Assembly: GCA_036568605.1 (NCBI GenBank)
Contig: DATCSE010000370.1
Location: 1-7,512 of the forward strand
Direction of reading: 5' to 3'
DNA length: 7,512 nt
From: DATCSE01 sp036568605
GTDB taxonomy: Bacteria; Pseudomonadota; Gammaproteobacteria; Burkholderiales; Burkholderiaceae_C
Shown: piece by piece, positions 1-6,357 of the stretch
Numbering within the stretch: position 1 is the stretch's first letter
Layout: each line of letters begins with the position of its first letter
The notes under the pieces: model-generated
Seen by the model: the letters and a program-made list of their open reading frames with translations, nothing else
Told to the model about the DNA's origin: nothing
The model's database searches: none
Made by a program: the position numbers and the translations under genes

Positions 1-904
1 GGCTGATCCCGACGATGCCGACGATGCGCCCGCCGTCGTCGCGCAGCGGCACCTTGGTCGTGAGCAGCCAGCGCTGGCTGCCGGTGCTTCGATCGAGCGC
101 CAGTTCCTCGCGGCCGACGAGCGCCCGGCCCGAGCGCATCACCTCGCGGTCGTCGTCGAAGAAGCGTTGTGCCTGCTCGGACGGGTAGTAGTCGAAGACG
201 GTGCGGCCCAGCAGTTCGGCCGGTGTCTTGCCCACGCCCGCCGCCATCGCGTTGTTGACCAGCACGTAGCGAGACTCGGTGTCCTTCGTGTAGATGGCAT
301 CGGGCACGTTGTCGATCAACGTGCGCAGCAGGTGGCGCTCGGCCGCGAGGTCGGCGGTGCGGTCCTTGACCCGTTGGTCGAGCTCGGCGTTCAGGCGGCG
401 GATCTCGTCTTCGGCCAGCTTGCGGCGATGGATGTCGCGGCTGAGGCCGACGAGCCCGACGACCTCGCCGCGCGCGTCGCGCACCGGCAGCTTCGTCGTC
501 AGGTGCCAGCGTGCCTCGCCGGCTGCCGAGTCGGTCCCGAGCTCCTCGCGATCCTGGAGCGCAACGCCCTTCAGCACCAACTCATCGTCGGGGCGGAACT
601 TGGCCGCCATCTCCGGCGAGTAGAAATCGGCGTCGGTCCTGCCGATGAGTTGGGTCGGCGAGTCTGCGCCCATCACGCGCGCGACGGCCACATTGGCCAG
701 GACGAACCGGCCGGCCGCATCCTTCGCGTAGATGTAGTCGGGCATCAGGTCGATGAGCGTGCGCATCAGCGTACGCTCGTCGGCGATGGGGCTGCCGCGT
801 CCGCGCGTGCGCAGGCGCAAGAACAGCCACATGGCCAGCGCGCCGGCGATCACGCCGATCGCGATGCAGCCGAGCACGATCCAGACAACACCGGTGGAAT
901 GCAC
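1..904 (-). CDS. Membrane-anchored tandem-PAS sensor protein, partial (C-terminus beyond left edge)
   Basis: The minus strand is open from the left edge to about 1084. I choose the GTG at 904 as start because the codons upstream (TTA, CTA, AGT, GGA, CGA) do not look like the rest, a GAAAGG-like ribosome site lies about 9 bases before it, and it places a hydrophobic span (about residues 4-27, ending AMWLFLRLR) right at the N-terminus. Two PAS/PAC units follow. The first runs from LIDLMPDYIYAKD to VVGLVGLSRD and the second from LIDNVPDAIYTKD to IVGIVGIS. They are joined by a coiled-coil-like linker (KLAEDEIRRLNAELDQRV). PAS units bind ligands or relay signals, and such proteins usually end in a histidine kinase, GGDEF or EAL domain, but that part is not visible. 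About 301 codons are present. No periplasmic sensor domain is seen, so the PAS units should sense a cytoplasmic signal. Confident on PAS, unsure on exact start and output type. Confidence 0.85.
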   Translation of the reverse strand, partial: MHSTGVVWIVLGCIAIGVIAGALAMWLFLRLRTRGRGSPIADERTLMRTLIDLMPDYIYAKDAAGRFVLANVAVARVMGADSPTQLIGRTDADFYSPEMAAKFRPDDELVLKGVALQDREELGTDSAAGEARWHLTTKLPVRDARGEVVGLVGLSRDIHRRKLAEDEIRRLNAELDQRVKDRTADLAAERHLLRTLIDNVPDAIYTKDTESRYVLVNNAMAAGVGKTPAELLGRTVFDYYPSEQAQRFFDDDREVMRSGRALVGREELALDRSTGSQRWLLTTKVPLRDDGGRIVGIVGIS

Positions 905-1213
905 TCGGGACGCCTTTCGACGAAGATCCCTGACCAGCGGCCAATATAGCGCCGCGGCGAGCGGTTGTCGTAAGCGTGTGCGGATACTCCCGGTCCAGTA
1001 CGTACCTCCCTTGATGAACGCCAGCAGATCCGCGTTGATGACCTCAGTCCTTCGGCAGACCGTCCGGGTTGGACGCCTGGCCATGGCGATCTTTGCTCGG
1101 AATGAAAGAGGGCCTTCAGGCTTCCGGTCTTTCTCTACCCGATCGTGATGCCTAGAGTCACCGATGCGGTCGCCGTCACGGGCGGCCCCACCCCGAGACA
1201 TCAAGGAAGCTTC
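905..1213. other. Divergent intergenic region, no convincing gene
   Basis: This stretch separates the minus-strand PAS gene from the plus-strand MaoC-like gene, so both promoters should lie here. The PAS reading frame stays open back to an ATG at 1084 (MARRPTRTV...), but its codon choice is unlike the gene body and no good ribosome site precedes that ATG. In-frame GTG/ATG codons at 1145 and 1148 would extend the MaoC-like protein by 23 or 22 residues, but they lack a clear ribosome site. I see no hairpin with a T-tract and no RNA gene. Confidence 0.5.
943..948 (-). promoter_or_regulatory. Possible -10 element for the PAS sensor gene
   Basis: TATATT read on the minus strand, about 39 bases before the chosen GTG, is one of the few AT-rich hexamers in a strongly GC-rich region. 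A matching -35 is poor (a TTACGACA-like stretch near the expected distance). This is a suggestion from sequence resemblance only. Confidence 0.25.
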
Positions 1214-1666
1214 ATGAGCCGCACACCTCTGTACCTCGACGACCTGAAGGTCGGCGACACCTTCCGGACCGCAACGCATACGCTGGACGTCGAGCAGATC
1301 AAGGCCTTCGCGCAGCAGTTCGATCCGCAGCCGTTCCATCTCGATGAAGCTGCCGCGCGCGAGTCGATGTTCGGCGGCCTCGCCGCCAGCGGGTGGCACA
1401 CGGCAGCCATCACGATGCGGCTGCTCGTGAGCAGCGGGCCGCCCCTGGCCAACGGCATCGTCGGCGCCGGGGGCGAAATCGAGTGGAAGGCGCCCACGCG
1501 CCCCGGCGACGTGCTGCAGGTGCACTGCGAAATCGTTGCGCTGACACCTTCGCGCTCTCGCCCGGATCGGGGTCTCGTCGTCATGCGTTCGAACACAGTG
1601 AATCAGCGTGAAGAAGTCGTGCAGACGCTCACGGCAAAGCTGATGGTCGGGCGCCGCACGGGCTGA
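1214..1666 (+). CDS. MaoC-like hot-dog fold acyl-CoA dehydratase
   Basis: The 150-residue protein is a typical single hot-dog MaoC/(R)-hydratase-like domain. The signature FDPQPFHLD at residues 36-44 supplies the Asp37/His42 pair expected for hydratase-2 type catalysis, followed by the GGLAASGWHTAA segment at 54-65 that packs on the substrate tunnel in this family. Members hydrate or dehydrate enoyl-CoA/3-hydroxyacyl-CoA thioesters in the cytoplasm; the acyl substrate here cannot be told from sequence. The start is set by AAGGAAG at 1203-1209, four bases before the ATG, and by the family's usual N-terminus (LYLDDLKVGDTF). An in-frame GTG at 1145 is less likely. The gene opens the plus-strand series and is followed by a 116 bp gap, so it is probably transcribed on its own. 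PhaJ-like supply of hydroxyacyl-CoA for polyester synthesis is possible but not shown. Confidence 0.88.
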   Translation: MSRTPLYLDDLKVGDTFRTATHTLDVEQIKAFAQQFDPQPFHLDEAAARESMFGGLAASGWHTAAITMRLLVSSGPPLANGIVGAGGEIEWKAPTRPGDVLQVHCEIVALTPSRSRPDRGLVVMRSNTVNQREEVVQTLTAKLMVGRRTG

Positions 1667-1782
1667 GCCCGGTTCAACGCCCCAAAGTTCGCCAATCGGA
1701 GGCCCGCGGACCGGGACGGTCGCCGCGCGGTCTTCACCGCCCTCATCTTTCGCAACCCATCGATCTCGCTTCGGAGCACACC

Positions 1783-2055
1783 ATGTCCATCACCAAAGCC
1801 ATTGGTCATATCGTCCTCCCCGCCGTCGCGCTCGCGTTCGCGATCAACGCCAATGCGGCACCGGACGCTGTCGAGCCGGCGCCGCACGCCGAGCATTCGC
1901 TGGGCGAGCATCCGGCGGTGATCGGCAAGCGGCTGCAGGCGCAGCCAGGGTTCGACTACGCCGCGACGTTCTACCCGCATCCCGCGTGGCTGTTCCTGCG
2001 GACCGAGGCCGAGCATCAGGCACAGGCGGTGTCCGCGGCCCAACGCGGTTCGTGA
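1783..2055 (+). CDS. Small exported protein of unknown function
   Basis: A 90-residue product with a clear Sec signal peptide: positively charged start (MSITKAIGH), hydrophobic core (IVLPAVALAFAI) and probable cleavage after NANA (residue 25). The mature part of about 65 residues is His/Ala/Pro-rich and includes an EHPAVIGKRL segment and a GFDYAATFYPHPAWLFL segment, which I take to be the conserved core. It has no cysteine and no metal-binding motif that I can identify with confidence. A CGGAG ribosome site lies six bases before the ATG. It sits alone, 116 bp after the MaoC-like gene and 125 bp before the PRC-barrel gene, which is also exported. I do not recognise a named family; similar short secreted proteins occur in Burkholderiales as hypotheticals. 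The coding call rests on signal peptide, ribosome site and codon bias. Confidence 0.75.
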   Translation: MSITKAIGHIVLPAVALAFAINANAAPDAVEPAPHAEHSLGEHPAVIGKRLQAQPGFDYAATFYPHPAWLFLRTEAEHQAQAVSAAQRGS

Positions 2056-2180
2056 CGTCGACGTTCCAACGATCGAACACATCTTTGGTCGAGGTTCCGG
2101 TAGTCCCAAATGGTGAGGCGCTTGCGCCCGAAGCCGCTCAACATGCCGATACCCACACAGCAGGATCGAGAGGCACACAC

Positions 2181-2573
2181 ATGCAACGCACGCTACTCAT
2201 GGCCCTCCTCGGGCTGTCATTCGCGCTCGCCAACGGAGCGGCCCGAGCCCAGGTGGCTGGAACAACCACCGTCGGCATCTCGGTCACCGCAGTCCAGGAA
2301 GTCGCGGTCGGCTGGAGCGCAAAGAAGCAGATCATCGGCCACGCCGTCTACAACGACGCGGGCGACAAGGTCGGCAGGATCGACGATCTGATCGTCACAC
2401 CCGACAGCTCGGTCTCCTATGCGATCGTCGGCGTCGGCGGCTTCGTGGGAGTGCGCAGGCATCACGTCGCGATCCCGGTCACCCTGCTCGCGCAGCGCGA
2501 TGGCGAGTTCCTGCTGCCAGGCGCGACGAAGGAGGCCATCAAGGCCATGCCGGCGTTCGACTACGCGGATTGA
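2181..2573 (+). CDS. Exported PRC-barrel domain protein
   Basis: A 130-residue product with a signal peptide (MQRTLLMALLGLSFALANG, probable cleavage after ARA at residue 23) and one PRC-barrel-like domain covering about residues 45-125. Visible landmarks are IIGHAVYNDAGDKVGRIDDLIV (about 51-72), SYAIVGVGGFVGV, HHVAIPV and the closing LLPGATKEAIKAMPAFDY. PRC barrels are small beta folds found in RimM and in photosynthetic reaction-centre subunit H; stand-alone exported versions are common in Proteobacteria and have no settled function, possibly acting as protein- or membrane-binding modules in the periplasm. A GAGAGG ribosome site ends seven bases before the ATG. The reading frame stays open upstream back to 1986, but the signal peptide fixes the start at 2181. 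A 79 bp gap leads to the decarboxylase gene, so co-transcription is possible but not clear. Confidence 0.85.
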   Translation: MQRTLLMALLGLSFALANGAARAQVAGTTTVGISVTAVQEVAVGWSAKKQIIGHAVYNDAGDKVGRIDDLIVTPDSSVSYAIVGVGGFVGVRRHHVAIPVTLLAQRDGEFLLPGATKEAIKAMPAFDYAD

Positions 2574-2652
2574 CATGCGCCGCTCCGCAGCCCTACTCGC
2601 CGACGCGCTTCGTGCCGTCTCCAACTGACCCTTCCCCACCCCTGGAGCATCC

Positions 2653-3405
2653 ATGCGCGTGCAAGACTTGCGCGGCGGGCCGTTCGCCATGCCGCTGACC
2701 AGCCCGGCCTTTCCCCACGGGCCTTATCGGTTCATCGACCGGGAATACCTGGTGGTGACCTACGAGACCGACATCGACGCCCTGCGCGCCGTGGTGCCCG
2801 AGCCGCTGCAGGTGCACGAACCCATCGTCAAGTTCGAGGTGATGCGCATGCCGGACTCCACCGGCTTCGGCGACTACACCGAGGCCGGCCAGGTCATCCC
2901 GGTGACGCTGGACGGCCAGCCCGGCAGCTACGTGCATGCGATGTTCCTCGACAACCATTCGCCCATCGCCGGCGGCCGCGAGCTGTGGGGCTTTCCGAAG
3001 AAGCTCGGCAGGCCACGGCTCGAGGTCGCCAGCGATACGCTGCTGGGTACGCTGGACTACGGGCCCGTGCGCATTGCCACGGCGACGATGGGCTTCAAGC
3101 ACCGCGTGGCGCCGTCCGACGCCGTGCTGGCCGCGCTGGCAGCGCCGAACTACCTGCTCAAGGTCATCCCTCACGTCGACGGTTCGCCGCGCGTGTGCGA
3201 GCTGGTGCGCTACCACACCGTCGACGTCACGCTGAAGGGCGCGTGGAGCGGTCCCGCGTCGCTCGACCTGCACCCGCACGCGCTCGCGCCGATGGCCGCG
3301 CTGCCGGTGCGCCGTGTGGTCTCGGCACTGCATTTCATCACCGACCTCACCCTCGCGCTGGGCACGGTCGTGCATGACTACTCGTCGACCTTCGGCAAGG
3401 AGTGA
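2653..3405 (+). CDS. adc: Acetoacetate decarboxylase
   Basis: The 250-residue length fits the family. The Schiff-base signature is at residues 109-118 (RELWGFPKKL): Lys116 matches the catalytic lysine and Lys117 its neighbour, equivalent to Lys115/Lys116 of the clostridial enzyme. Arg30 (in FIDREY) and Glu77 (in DYTEAGQ) match the conserved active-site Arg/Glu. The enzyme converts acetoacetate to acetone and CO2 in the cytoplasm through a lysine imine. A GGAG ribosome site is five bases before the ATG. The 3-hydroxybutyrate dehydrogenase gene follows after 5 bp, and its ribosome site lies inside the last codons of this gene, so the two are almost certainly co-transcribed and supply/consume the same intermediate. 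Some members of this superfamily act on other beta-keto acids, but the intact lysine pair and neighbour make the classical activity the best call. Confidence 0.93.
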   Translation: MRVQDLRGGPFAMPLTSPAFPHGPYRFIDREYLVVTYETDIDALRAVVPEPLQVHEPIVKFEVMRMPDSTGFGDYTEAGQVIPVTLDGQPGSYVHAMFLDNHSPIAGGRELWGFPKKLGRPRLEVASDTLLGTLDYGPVRIATATMGFKHRVAPSDAVLAALAAPNYLLKVIPHVDGSPRVCELVRYHTVDVTLKGAWSGPASLDLHPHALAPMAALPVRRVVSALHFITDLTLALGTVVHDYSSTFGKE

Positions 3406-3410
3406 TTCGA

Positions 3411-4193
3411 ATGCGTCTGGACCACAAGGTGGCCTTCATCACCGGCGCGGCCAGCGGCATCGGCCGCGAAATCGCGTGGACGTTCGCCCGTGCAGGCGCG
3501 CGGGTCATCATTGCCGACCTCGACGAAGCCGCCGCGCGGCAAACCGCCCAGGAAATGCAACGCGAGGGCCACCAGGCCTTCGGCCTCGCGGTGGATGTCA
3601 GCAGCGAAGCGCGGGTCGATGCGGCAGTCGATGCCGGCGTGGCGCACTTCGGTGGCCTCGACGTGCTGGTCAGCAACGCGGGCATCCAGATCGTCAGGCC
3701 GATCGAGGAATTCGCTTTCGACGAATGGAAGCGCATGCTGGCCATCCACCTCGACGGCGCCTTCCTCACCACGCGCGCCGCGCTGCGCCACATGTATGCG
3801 GCCGGCCGAGGCGGCAGCGTGATCTACATGGGCTCGGTGCACTCGAAGGAGGCGTCGCTGCTGAAGGCGCCGTACGTCACCGCCAAGCACGGACTGATCG
3901 GCCTGGCCAAGGTCGTCGCCAAGGAGGGCGCAGCCCATGGCGTGCGCGCCAACGTGATCTGCCCGGGCTTCGTGCGCACGCCGCTCGTGGACAAGCAGAT
4001 TCCCGAGCAGGCCCGCACATTGGGCCTGAGCGAGGAGGACGTGATTCGCAAGGTGATGCTCAAAGACACCGTCGACGGCGAGTTCACCACGCTCGCCGAC
4101 GTGGCCGAGGTGGCGCTGATGTTCGCCGCGTTCCCGAGCAATGCGCTCACCGGGCAGTCGATGGTCGTGAGCCACGGCTGGTCGATGCACTGA
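3411..4193 (+). CDS. bdhA: NAD-dependent (R)-3-hydroxybutyrate dehydrogenase (short-chain dehydrogenase)
   Basis: A classical 260-residue short-chain dehydrogenase. Seen directly: the cofactor loop TGAASGIG (residues 11-18); Asp36 after the second strand, predicting NAD over NADP; NAG at 89-91; Ser142, Tyr155 and Lys159 of the catalytic set. Substrate-site residues described for the 260-residue Pseudomonas fragi enzyme reappear at the same or adjacent numbers: Gln93, His144, Lys152, Gln196 and Trp257, while Trp187 is Phe here. The family's usual catalytic Asn is His113 (AIHLDGAF). The enzyme interconverts 3-hydroxybutyrate and acetoacetate in the cytoplasm, next to a decarboxylase that uses acetoacetate. 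Start: AAGGAG at 3397-3402 sits eight bases before the ATG at 3411; the GTG at 3402 overlaps that ribosome site and is rejected. The patatin-like gene follows after 11 bp. Confidence 0.92.
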   Translation: MRLDHKVAFITGAASGIGREIAWTFARAGARVIIADLDEAAARQTAQEMQREGHQAFGLAVDVSSEARVDAAVDAGVAHFGGLDVLVSNAGIQIVRPIEEFAFDEWKRMLAIHLDGAFLTTRAALRHMYAAGRGGSVIYMGSVHSKEASLLKAPYVTAKHGLIGLAKVVAKEGAAHGVRANVICPGFVRTPLVDKQIPEQARTLGLSEEDVIRKVMLKDTVDGEFTTLADVAEVALMFAAFPSNALTGQSMVVSHGWSMH

Positions 4194-4204
4194 AGCGTGC
4201 CGGC

Positions 4205-5278
4205 ATGAGTCGCAGCCGCCGTGTCGGCCATGGGCGGGTCGTGTTGGTGATGCCCGGAGGCGGCGCGCTGGGGGCCTATCAGGCCGGCGTCTACGAGGCG
4301 CTGGCCGGTGCGGGCCTCGAGCCAGACTGGGTGATCGGCACCTCGATCGGCGCGATCAACGCGGCGCTGATCGCCGGCAATCCGAAAGGCGCGCGTCTCG
4401 ATCGACTGCGCGAGTTCTGGCAGCGCGTGGAACAGAAGCCATCGCTGGGCACCTGGTCCATCGTCGCCGGCGGGTTGCCGGCGTTCTTCACGCCGCGGCC
4501 GCATGCCTGGGCGGGGTCGCATGTGCCGGTGGGCCTGGATCAGGCGTCCTACTACACGACCGAGCCGCTGCGGCGCACGCTGCGAGAACTCGTCGACACC
4601 GACCTGCTGGCCAAGGGCCGCCCGCGCATCACGGTCGGCGCCGTGGCCGTGCGCAGCGGACAGATGAAGTACTTCGACAGTCGCCACGAGACGCTGGGCA
4701 TCGATCACATCATGGCGTCGGGCGCGCTGCCGCCGGCGTTCCCGGCCGTGCGCATCGACGGAGAGGCCTATTGGGACGGCGGCATCTACTCCAACACGCC
4801 GGTCGAGCCGGTGATCGAAGACCACCCCCGACGCAGCGCATTGATCTTCGCGGTCAACGTCTGGCAGCGCACCGCGCCCGAGCCGCGCTCGATCTGGGAG
4901 GTGATGGCGCGCCAGAAGGACATCCAGTTCGCCAGCCGGGCCGACTCGCACATCGCGCGCCACAAGCAAATACACCACATGCGGCGACTGCTGCACGACC
5001 TGCTCGAGCGCTGGCCTGGACCGAAGCAGCAGATCCCGCGCTGGCTCGACCTGGCGGCGCACGGCGCGGACACCACGGTACATGTCGTGCGCCTGATGGC
5101 ACCGCCCGGGGCGAGGGACGATGTCCTGAAGGATGTCGACTTCACGCGTTCGGGCATCCGCGAGCGCTGGAGTGCGGGCCACCGCGATGCACTGCAGGCG
5201 ATCTCCCGCGCGGCATGGAACGACCCCGCCGACCCGATGCAGGGCGTGTTCGTCCACGAGCCGCAGCGCTCGTCCTGA
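4205..5278 (+). CDS. Patatin-like serine hydrolase with C-terminal DUF3734 region
   Basis: A 357-residue product. The patatin core is intact: oxyanion-hole glycine loop PGGGALGAYQAGV (17-29), nucleophile elbow GTSIG with Ser47, and catalytic Asp191 in YWDGGIYSNTPV. The C-terminal third (from about KDIQFASRADSHIARHK to the FTRSGIRERWSAGHRDA segment) matches the DUF3734 region that follows patatin domains in many proteobacterial proteins. There is no signal peptide, so it should act in the cytoplasm, on phospholipid, acyl ester or possibly polyester granules. It lies 11 bp after the 3-hydroxybutyrate dehydrogenase gene, apparently the last gene of that operon. The ribosome site is weak (GAAG around the preceding stop), suggesting translational coupling. 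The frame is open far upstream, inside the dehydrogenase gene, but that part is an out-of-frame shadow. Catalysis is confident from the Ser/Asp dyad; the substrate is unknown. Confidence 0.9.
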   Translation: MSRSRRVGHGRVVLVMPGGGALGAYQAGVYEALAGAGLEPDWVIGTSIGAINAALIAGNPKGARLDRLREFWQRVEQKPSLGTWSIVAGGLPAFFTPRPHAWAGSHVPVGLDQASYYTTEPLRRTLRELVDTDLLAKGRPRITVGAVAVRSGQMKYFDSRHETLGIDHIMASGALPPAFPAVRIDGEAYWDGGIYSNTPVEPVIEDHPRRSALIFAVNVWQRTAPEPRSIWEVMARQKDIQFASRADSHIARHKQIHHMRRLLHDLLERWPGPKQQIPRWLDLAAHGADTTVHVVRLMAPPGARDDVLKDVDFTRSGIRERWSAGHRDALQAISRAAWNDPADPMQGVFVHEPQRSS

Positions 5279-5458
5279 GTTCGAGCACAGCGTGGGCAAG
5301 TTTGTGGACTCCGGCAATGCGCGCAAGGATTGTTGCGATGCCCTGAACACTCGATTGCGCGAGATGCGGTTTTTCTTCGGGCGGTGCGCGCCTAGATTTG
5401 TGTCATCGGTGAATCACATGCGATCCATCGACTTCCCATCACTGAACAGGAATCCATC

Positions 5459-5941
5459 GTGAAGATTCGTCATACCCTCATCGCTTCCCTCCTCCCGCTC
5501 GTGAGCGTGGCCGCACTGGCTGCCGATCGCGTGGATGCCGATCCGGTCTCGCGCGCATCGGTCAAGGCCTCGGTCACGGCGGCCCGTGCAGCGCACCAGC
5601 TCCATCGAACCGGCGACGCGGCCGACTACGACGTGCCATCGACCACGTCGACAGGCTCGTCGCTGACGCGCGCCGAAGTCAACAACGAAGTTCGCGAAGC
5701 CCGCGTCGACGGTGCGCTGCGCCCGGCCGGCGAGGCCGAGGAATACACCGTGGCGCGAGGCCCGCTGACCTGGGATCGCTCGCGTGCCGAAGTCAAGGCC
5801 GACGTCCTCGAAGCCCGCGCCCACGGCGAATTGATCCCCGCCGGCGAAGGCCAGTCTTCCGGCGTGGGTGCCACCGCCGCGGGCGCCCAGACCTTCCACA
5901 AGCTCGCGAGCGGCTGGCGCAAGCAGCACGCCACTCAGTAG
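5459..5941 (+). CDS. Exported protein with three DUF4148-like repeats
   Basis: A 160-residue product beginning with GTG; AGGAA at 5448-5452 is six bases upstream. A signal peptide (MKIRHTLIASLLPLVSVAALA, cleavage near residue 21) sends it to the periplasm. The mature protein has three similar units, each with an R-A-x-V start, an EAR/AAR helix and a G-x-L-x-P/R-x-GE/GD ending: about residues 31-58, 70-97 and 108-131. DUF4148 proteins are small exported proteins frequent in Burkholderiales, usually with one such unit; no function is established. The remaining tail (132-160) is Gly/Ala-rich and then basic. Spacing of 28 bp to the next gene suggests an operon. The 180 bp upstream should contain its promoter; a TAGATT at 5393-5398 could be a -10, but I see no good -35. 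Confidence 0.85.
   Translation: MKIRHTLIASLLPLVSVAALAADRVDADPVSRASVKASVTAARAAHQLHRTGDAADYDVPSTTSTGSSLTRAEVNNEVREARVDGALRPAGEAEEYTVARGPLTWDRSRAEVKADVLEARAHGELIPAGEGQSSGVGATAAGAQTFHKLASGWRKQHATQ
5549..5851 (+). repeat. Three-fold coding repeat inside the DUF4148 gene
   Basis: The units are set by the matching arginines 32, 71 and 109 of the encoded protein, so the period is 39 then 38 codons. The last two units are also similar as DNA: GCCGAAGTCAA occurs at 5672-5682 and again at 5786-5796, 114 bases apart, followed each time by a GAAGCCCGCG block. The first unit is more diverged. This looks like internal duplication within the gene. Confidence 0.7.
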
Positions 5942-5969
5942 CCACCCCAGCGACCGACAGGAGTTCGCC

Positions 5970-6179
5970 ATGTCCGCCCCGCTGAATCATCACAGCGTTG
6001 CCCGCTTCGAAGTCCGCTTCGATTCGCTCCACCGTCCGGGCACGGGCATGGCGTTCCCGTGCGACGAAGAGGGCCGTGTCGACCTGGAGTCGCTGCCGCA
6101 GCGCGCCCGCGCGAACTACCTCTTCGCTCGCGCGATGGTCGGGCGCGAGTTCATGTACCCCGCCATCGTCGGCGCCTGA
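5970..6179 (+). CDS. Small soluble protein of unknown function (69 aa)
   Basis: The start ATG is preceded by AGGAG at 5959-5963, six bases away, a strong ribosome site, and lies 28 bp after the DUF4148 gene. The product has no signal peptide or membrane span. It has two recognisable blocks: ARFEVRFDSLHRPGTGMAFPCD (residues 11-32), which reads like a short beta hairpin with a single Cys at 31, and a helical RARANYLFARAMVGREF block (about 45-61). I think this pattern recurs in hypothetical proteins of Burkholderiales, but I cannot name a family or function. Codon bias matches its neighbours. It is likely co-transcribed with the genes on either side. Confidence 0.72.
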   Translation: MSAPLNHHSVARFEVRFDSLHRPGTGMAFPCDEEGRVDLESLPQRARANYLFARAMVGREFMYPAIVGA

Positions 6180-6192
6180 ACACGAGACGGCC

Positions 6193-6339
6193 ATGAGCCG
6201 CCATTCCCCGAAGTCACTCTGGCGTTATGTGCGGATGCACCACGCGGAGTTCGGAGCTGCGCTGTTCGTCGTGCCGGTTCTCGCCATCGCATTCGTGCTC
6301 GTCGAAGCCGCCTACGCGCTGAGCTGGCTCGTCAGCTGA
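6193..6339 (+). CDS. Small single-span membrane protein (48 aa)
   Basis: Begins 13 bp after the preceding small gene. The first 20 residues are basic and histidine-containing (MSRHSPKSLWRYVRMHHAEF); residues 21-47 form one hydrophobic segment (GAALFVVPVLAIAFVLVEAA and on), so the protein should sit in the inner membrane, probably N-terminus inside by the positive-inside rule. The ribosome site is weak (GAGACGG before the ATG), which fits coupling to the upstream gene. In-frame starts further upstream (from 5998) belong to a shadow frame of the 69-residue gene. No family recognised. The coding call rests on the amphipathic layout, tight spacing and codon bias. Confidence 0.6.
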   Translation: MSRHSPKSLWRYVRMHHAEFGAALFVVPVLAIAFVLVEAAYALSWLVS

Positions 6340-6357
6340 CAGCTGCTGAGCGACGAG
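6328..6357. terminator. Imperfect hairpin at the 3' end of the small membrane protein gene
   Basis: CTCGTC at 6328-6333 pairs with GACGAG at 6352-6357, and the inner bases (AGC / GCT) can extend the stem with a bulge. It spans the stop codon of the 48-residue gene and lies between two converging units. There is no T-tract on either side, so a role as an intrinsic terminator is uncertain. Confidence 0.3.

Noticed and set aside
582..944. Minus-strand 120-codon frame
   Set aside because: Same strand as the PAS gene but shifted; the true frame shows the membrane span and PAS motifs, this one does not.
167..949. Plus-strand 260-codon frame
   Set aside because: It is antisense to the PAS sensor gene, whose two PAS domains read clearly on the minus strand.
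2593..3375. Minus-strand 260-codon frame
   Set aside because: Antisense to the acetoacetate decarboxylase gene with its intact lysine pair; no motifs of its own.
3314..4204. Upstream extension of the patatin frame
   Set aside because: This part overlaps the acetoacetate decarboxylase end and the whole dehydrogenase gene in another frame and has an Arg-rich composition; patatin homology starts only after the ATG at 4205.
3824..5350. Long minus-strand open frame (508 codons)
   Set aside because: It lies opposite the 3-hydroxybutyrate dehydrogenase and patatin genes, both of which show full catalytic motifs; its translation is Arg/His/Ala-rich with no family features, as expected for a shadow frame in GC-rich DNA.
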